Notes under the pieces: generated by a model
What the model was told of the DNA's origin: nothing
The model's input: only the letters and a program-made list of their open reading frames with translations
Database searches by the model: none
Part shown: in pieces, positions 62,246-64,000 of the stretch
Position numbering within the stretch: position 1 is the stretch's first letter
How the letters are laid out: each line of letters opens with the position of its first letter
Program-made: the position numbers and the translations under genes
Assembly (NCBI GenBank): GCA_031772625.1
Contig: CM062817.1
Span: 888,818,184-888,882,183, forward strand
Length of the DNA: 64,000 bases
Reading direction: 5' to 3'
From: Pinus tabuliformis
Taxonomy: Eukaryota > Streptophyta > Pinopsida > Pinales > Pinaceae

Positions 62246-63937
62246 ACCAACTCAACCAGAGGTTCAAGCTGGCCCTTGAACCAGAGGGGGCTCCCTTAGT
62301 TGTTACGAGGATTTGTTTAACGCTATTCACCTGTCACTGAACAACAAACTTTGAAGCACAATGGCTAGATTTATGGTTTTAATTGGGGGTGGTTGTGATC
62401 AATGACAGTCCCTAATCATGATTAAAGGCCTCTCTCATAGGGTCCCTTTTGAAAGTTTCAGCTTCCAGCCTGACAGACTTAGCTTTTTCAAGAATTATGG
62501 TAGAAGAATGTAAGGGGATTCCTAATAATTGAGTAGTCAAACTGACTACTTAACAAATAGCTAAATTTGGATGCATGTAGAAGATTTCTACATCCCAACA
62601 AAGCATATTCAAAGTATTCAAGAAGGCCAAACTGAAACCAATTCTAAGAGGAGCTATTTCAGACAAGTAGTCCAATAAGATAATCTATTTTAATGACTAT
62701 CAAAAGGCATAAAGCAAAAACCAATCAAAGAGGAGTTATCTTGGACAAACAGTCCAATAAGCTAATCTCTTTCTAAAGGTTATGATTTTTCATACCTTCC
62801 TATAAACACTTTTAACATGTGTAGAAATAAGATATGAAAAACTGGAAAAACATACTCGAAGCACAAAATTCTGTCAAAACTAGAGCCGTAAGGCTTTCAT
62901 TAGAAAAACTACAAAAGAAGATTTATTACAGAGTGAAGAGTCTTGGCATCAAAATCCAACCCATATTACTTCAATTGATGAAGTATTTATACAATTTCCT
63001 CACAAAATATCTTGATAAAAAATATCAAGAGCTATTACAAATATTTGAAAACTGTATTACAAAAATAGAACACAAATAAATGTAAATAAAAATATTTGAA
63101 GAGTTCTTGTACTATCCTTGAGGATTTCTTTTGATAAAGAAGAGAAATTTGAATTTGATTGCAGCTCATATTTGATGAGGTGGCCTCCAAGTCACTAACT
63201 GTCTTTGAGCTTTTTCCTCCCAAAATCCTACAAAATAAGGTCCAGTAATGCCTTTGTATATCTCAATCCGAGATAGTTTTGTAAAATGTGAGAGAGGTTA
63301 TTGTATTCTGGAATCTTATGAACCAAAGCCTCTTCCAGTTTCCAAATATTCATCTTTTTTTAGTCACATTGTCCTCTTCAAAAAGGTGACTAAAACAGGA
63401 ACTTTATGGAAAACATTCCTTCAAAGATGCATTTGCATCTCCCAATCCATAATAGTTGTTACAAAACTGAGAGAGGTTTTTGTACATGAGGATGTTATAA
63501 ACAAAAACCTCTTCCATTTTTTGAAAATTCGTTCTCAGAGGTTTGTAAACCATGTTTGGATTTACTTTATTACATCATTTTAATCATGTTTAAATGCATG
63601 ATTAACTAAATCAACTAGCTAATAAAACTTAAATTTACATTTTGAGGGCACATTTACTCTTGCAAACCCATTTATTATTTATATCAGTAAATTTAAATGA
63701 TCAAAACTAATCATGTTACAACACGATCCACTCATACAGTTTAGAAGGGAAGGACATGAAGAAGATCTTGTGGATTTACGTATATACGTAGCGATCCAGC
63801 CACCTCTCCTCAGATATCTACGGAGTTCTGTTTTCCTGTGTCACGCACTCGTGAATCTTCTGATCCAATCACTATTTAGTTTCCTTCTTCGTGGGATTCT
63901 AGTGCTCTGACATCAGACATCCCTTAGGCAGATCCCA
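62246..63937. other. AT-rich leader with internal duplications (no gene)
   Basis: No gene found. Two pairs of diverged direct repeats are visible: 62636-62690 with 62733-62787 (AGAGGAG.TAT.T..GACAA.AGTCCAATAAG pattern) and 63250-63345 with 63428-63528 (CTCAATCCGAGATAG / CTCCCAATCCATAATAG, then GAGAGAGGTT and AAACCTCTTCCA). It lies between the primer site and gag of the minus-strand element and might contain an inserted fragment or intron. Confidence 0.5.
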
Positions 63938-63955
63938 GTCCTGACAATGGAACCA
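63938..63955 (-). other. Probable primer-binding site of the 54-64 kb element
   Basis: The plus strand reads GTCCTGACAATGGAACCA, ending in CCA 2 bp before the LTR at 63958, the correct geometry for a tRNA 3' end. I cannot name the tRNA with confidence. Confidence 0.5.
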
Positions 63956-63957
63956 TT

Positions 63958-64000
63958 TGTTGGCTACGTGGGGCCTAACCCAGGTTCAACAGTGAGTTTA
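63958..64000 (-). repeat. 5' LTR of the 54-64 kb element, cut by window end
   Basis: 43 bp, TGTTGGCTACGTGGGGCCTA..., 40 of 43 identical to 54130-54172. The rest and the right target duplication lie beyond the window. Confidence 0.8.

Larger units (their letters stand above)
54130..64000 (-). mobile_element. Minus-strand gag-protease-gag2-aORF element lacking RT (right end outside window)
   Basis: The left LTR is 54130-54971; the start of the right LTR (TGTTGGCTACGTGGGGCC...) appears at 63958 and differs from it at 3 of 43 visible positions. On the minus strand the order is primer site, upstream coding remnant, gag, zinc knuckles, protease, a second gag-like segment, decayed coding DNA, and a long aORF, then a GTTGGGGGCC purine-rich tract and the 3' LTR. 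RT, RNase H and integrase motifs were not found in the 9 kb interior, so it looks non-autonomous. It interrupts the chromovirus chromodomain. Confidence 0.75.

Overview
This 64 kb window reads as plant heterochromatin made almost entirely of LTR retrotransposons nested inside each other. I find no intact host gene, tRNA, rRNA or CRISPR array. The pieces of host genes that are present come from plant families: a TPC1-type channel, a DJ-1D protein and a MUT9-like/CK1 kinase. The Ty3/Gypsy types (Tat-like with a second RNase H, Athila-like, chromovirus, and gag-protease elements with extra ORFs), the gene emptiness and the heavy deamination-type decay suggest a large-genome land plant, probably a gymnosperm. 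The organism assignment is inference.

Layout. 1-4461 (+): broken Tat-like pol in the order protease, plant-type (aRNH) RNase H, RT, Gypsy RNase H, integrase. 4462-11563: its probable 3' LTR, then non-coding, repeat-rich DNA. 11564-16241 (-): decayed chromovirus whose leader, primer-binding site and 5' LTR resume at 27723-28260. 16242-27722 (-): a complete Athila-like element that split that leader, with 1.48-kb LTRs, a 5-bp target duplication GAAGC, a tRNA-Asp primer site, gag, a long pol lacking RNase H, and an extra ORF in the env position. 28260-31322 and 39121-39770 (-): a 5'-truncated Ty1/Copia element. 31323-39120 (-): a 7.8-kb element inserted into that Copia RT, flanked by CACTC, with very long LTRs (about 3.39 kb) around only 1.0 kb of internal DNA. 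Each LTR carries fragments of three unrelated host genes. 39771-42737: non-coding DNA, partly Copia-like. 42738-49121 (+): a gag-protease element with a second zinc-knuckle ORF. 49122-54129 (+): a chromovirus riddled with TAG stops. 54130-64000 (-): a gag-protease-gag2-aORF element inserted in that chromovirus' chromodomain; its 5' LTR is cut by the window end.

Relative ages can be ordered. The Athila-like element entered the minus-strand chromovirus (LTR divergence about 1.2 % by hand count). The gene-fragment element entered the Copia element (about 1.8 %). The 54-64 kb element entered the plus-strand chromovirus, which itself sits in or beside the 42.7-49 kb element.

The most unusual item is the 31323-39120 element: host exons with intron-like borders (TPC1, DJ-1D, MLK) lie inside both LTRs, so every transposition would copy them twice. 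Next are the in-frame loss of RNase H from an otherwise open Athila-like pol, the env-position ORF, the protease-aRNH-RT order at 1-2463, and the CAG-to-TAG pattern of stops in the 49-54 kb chromovirus.
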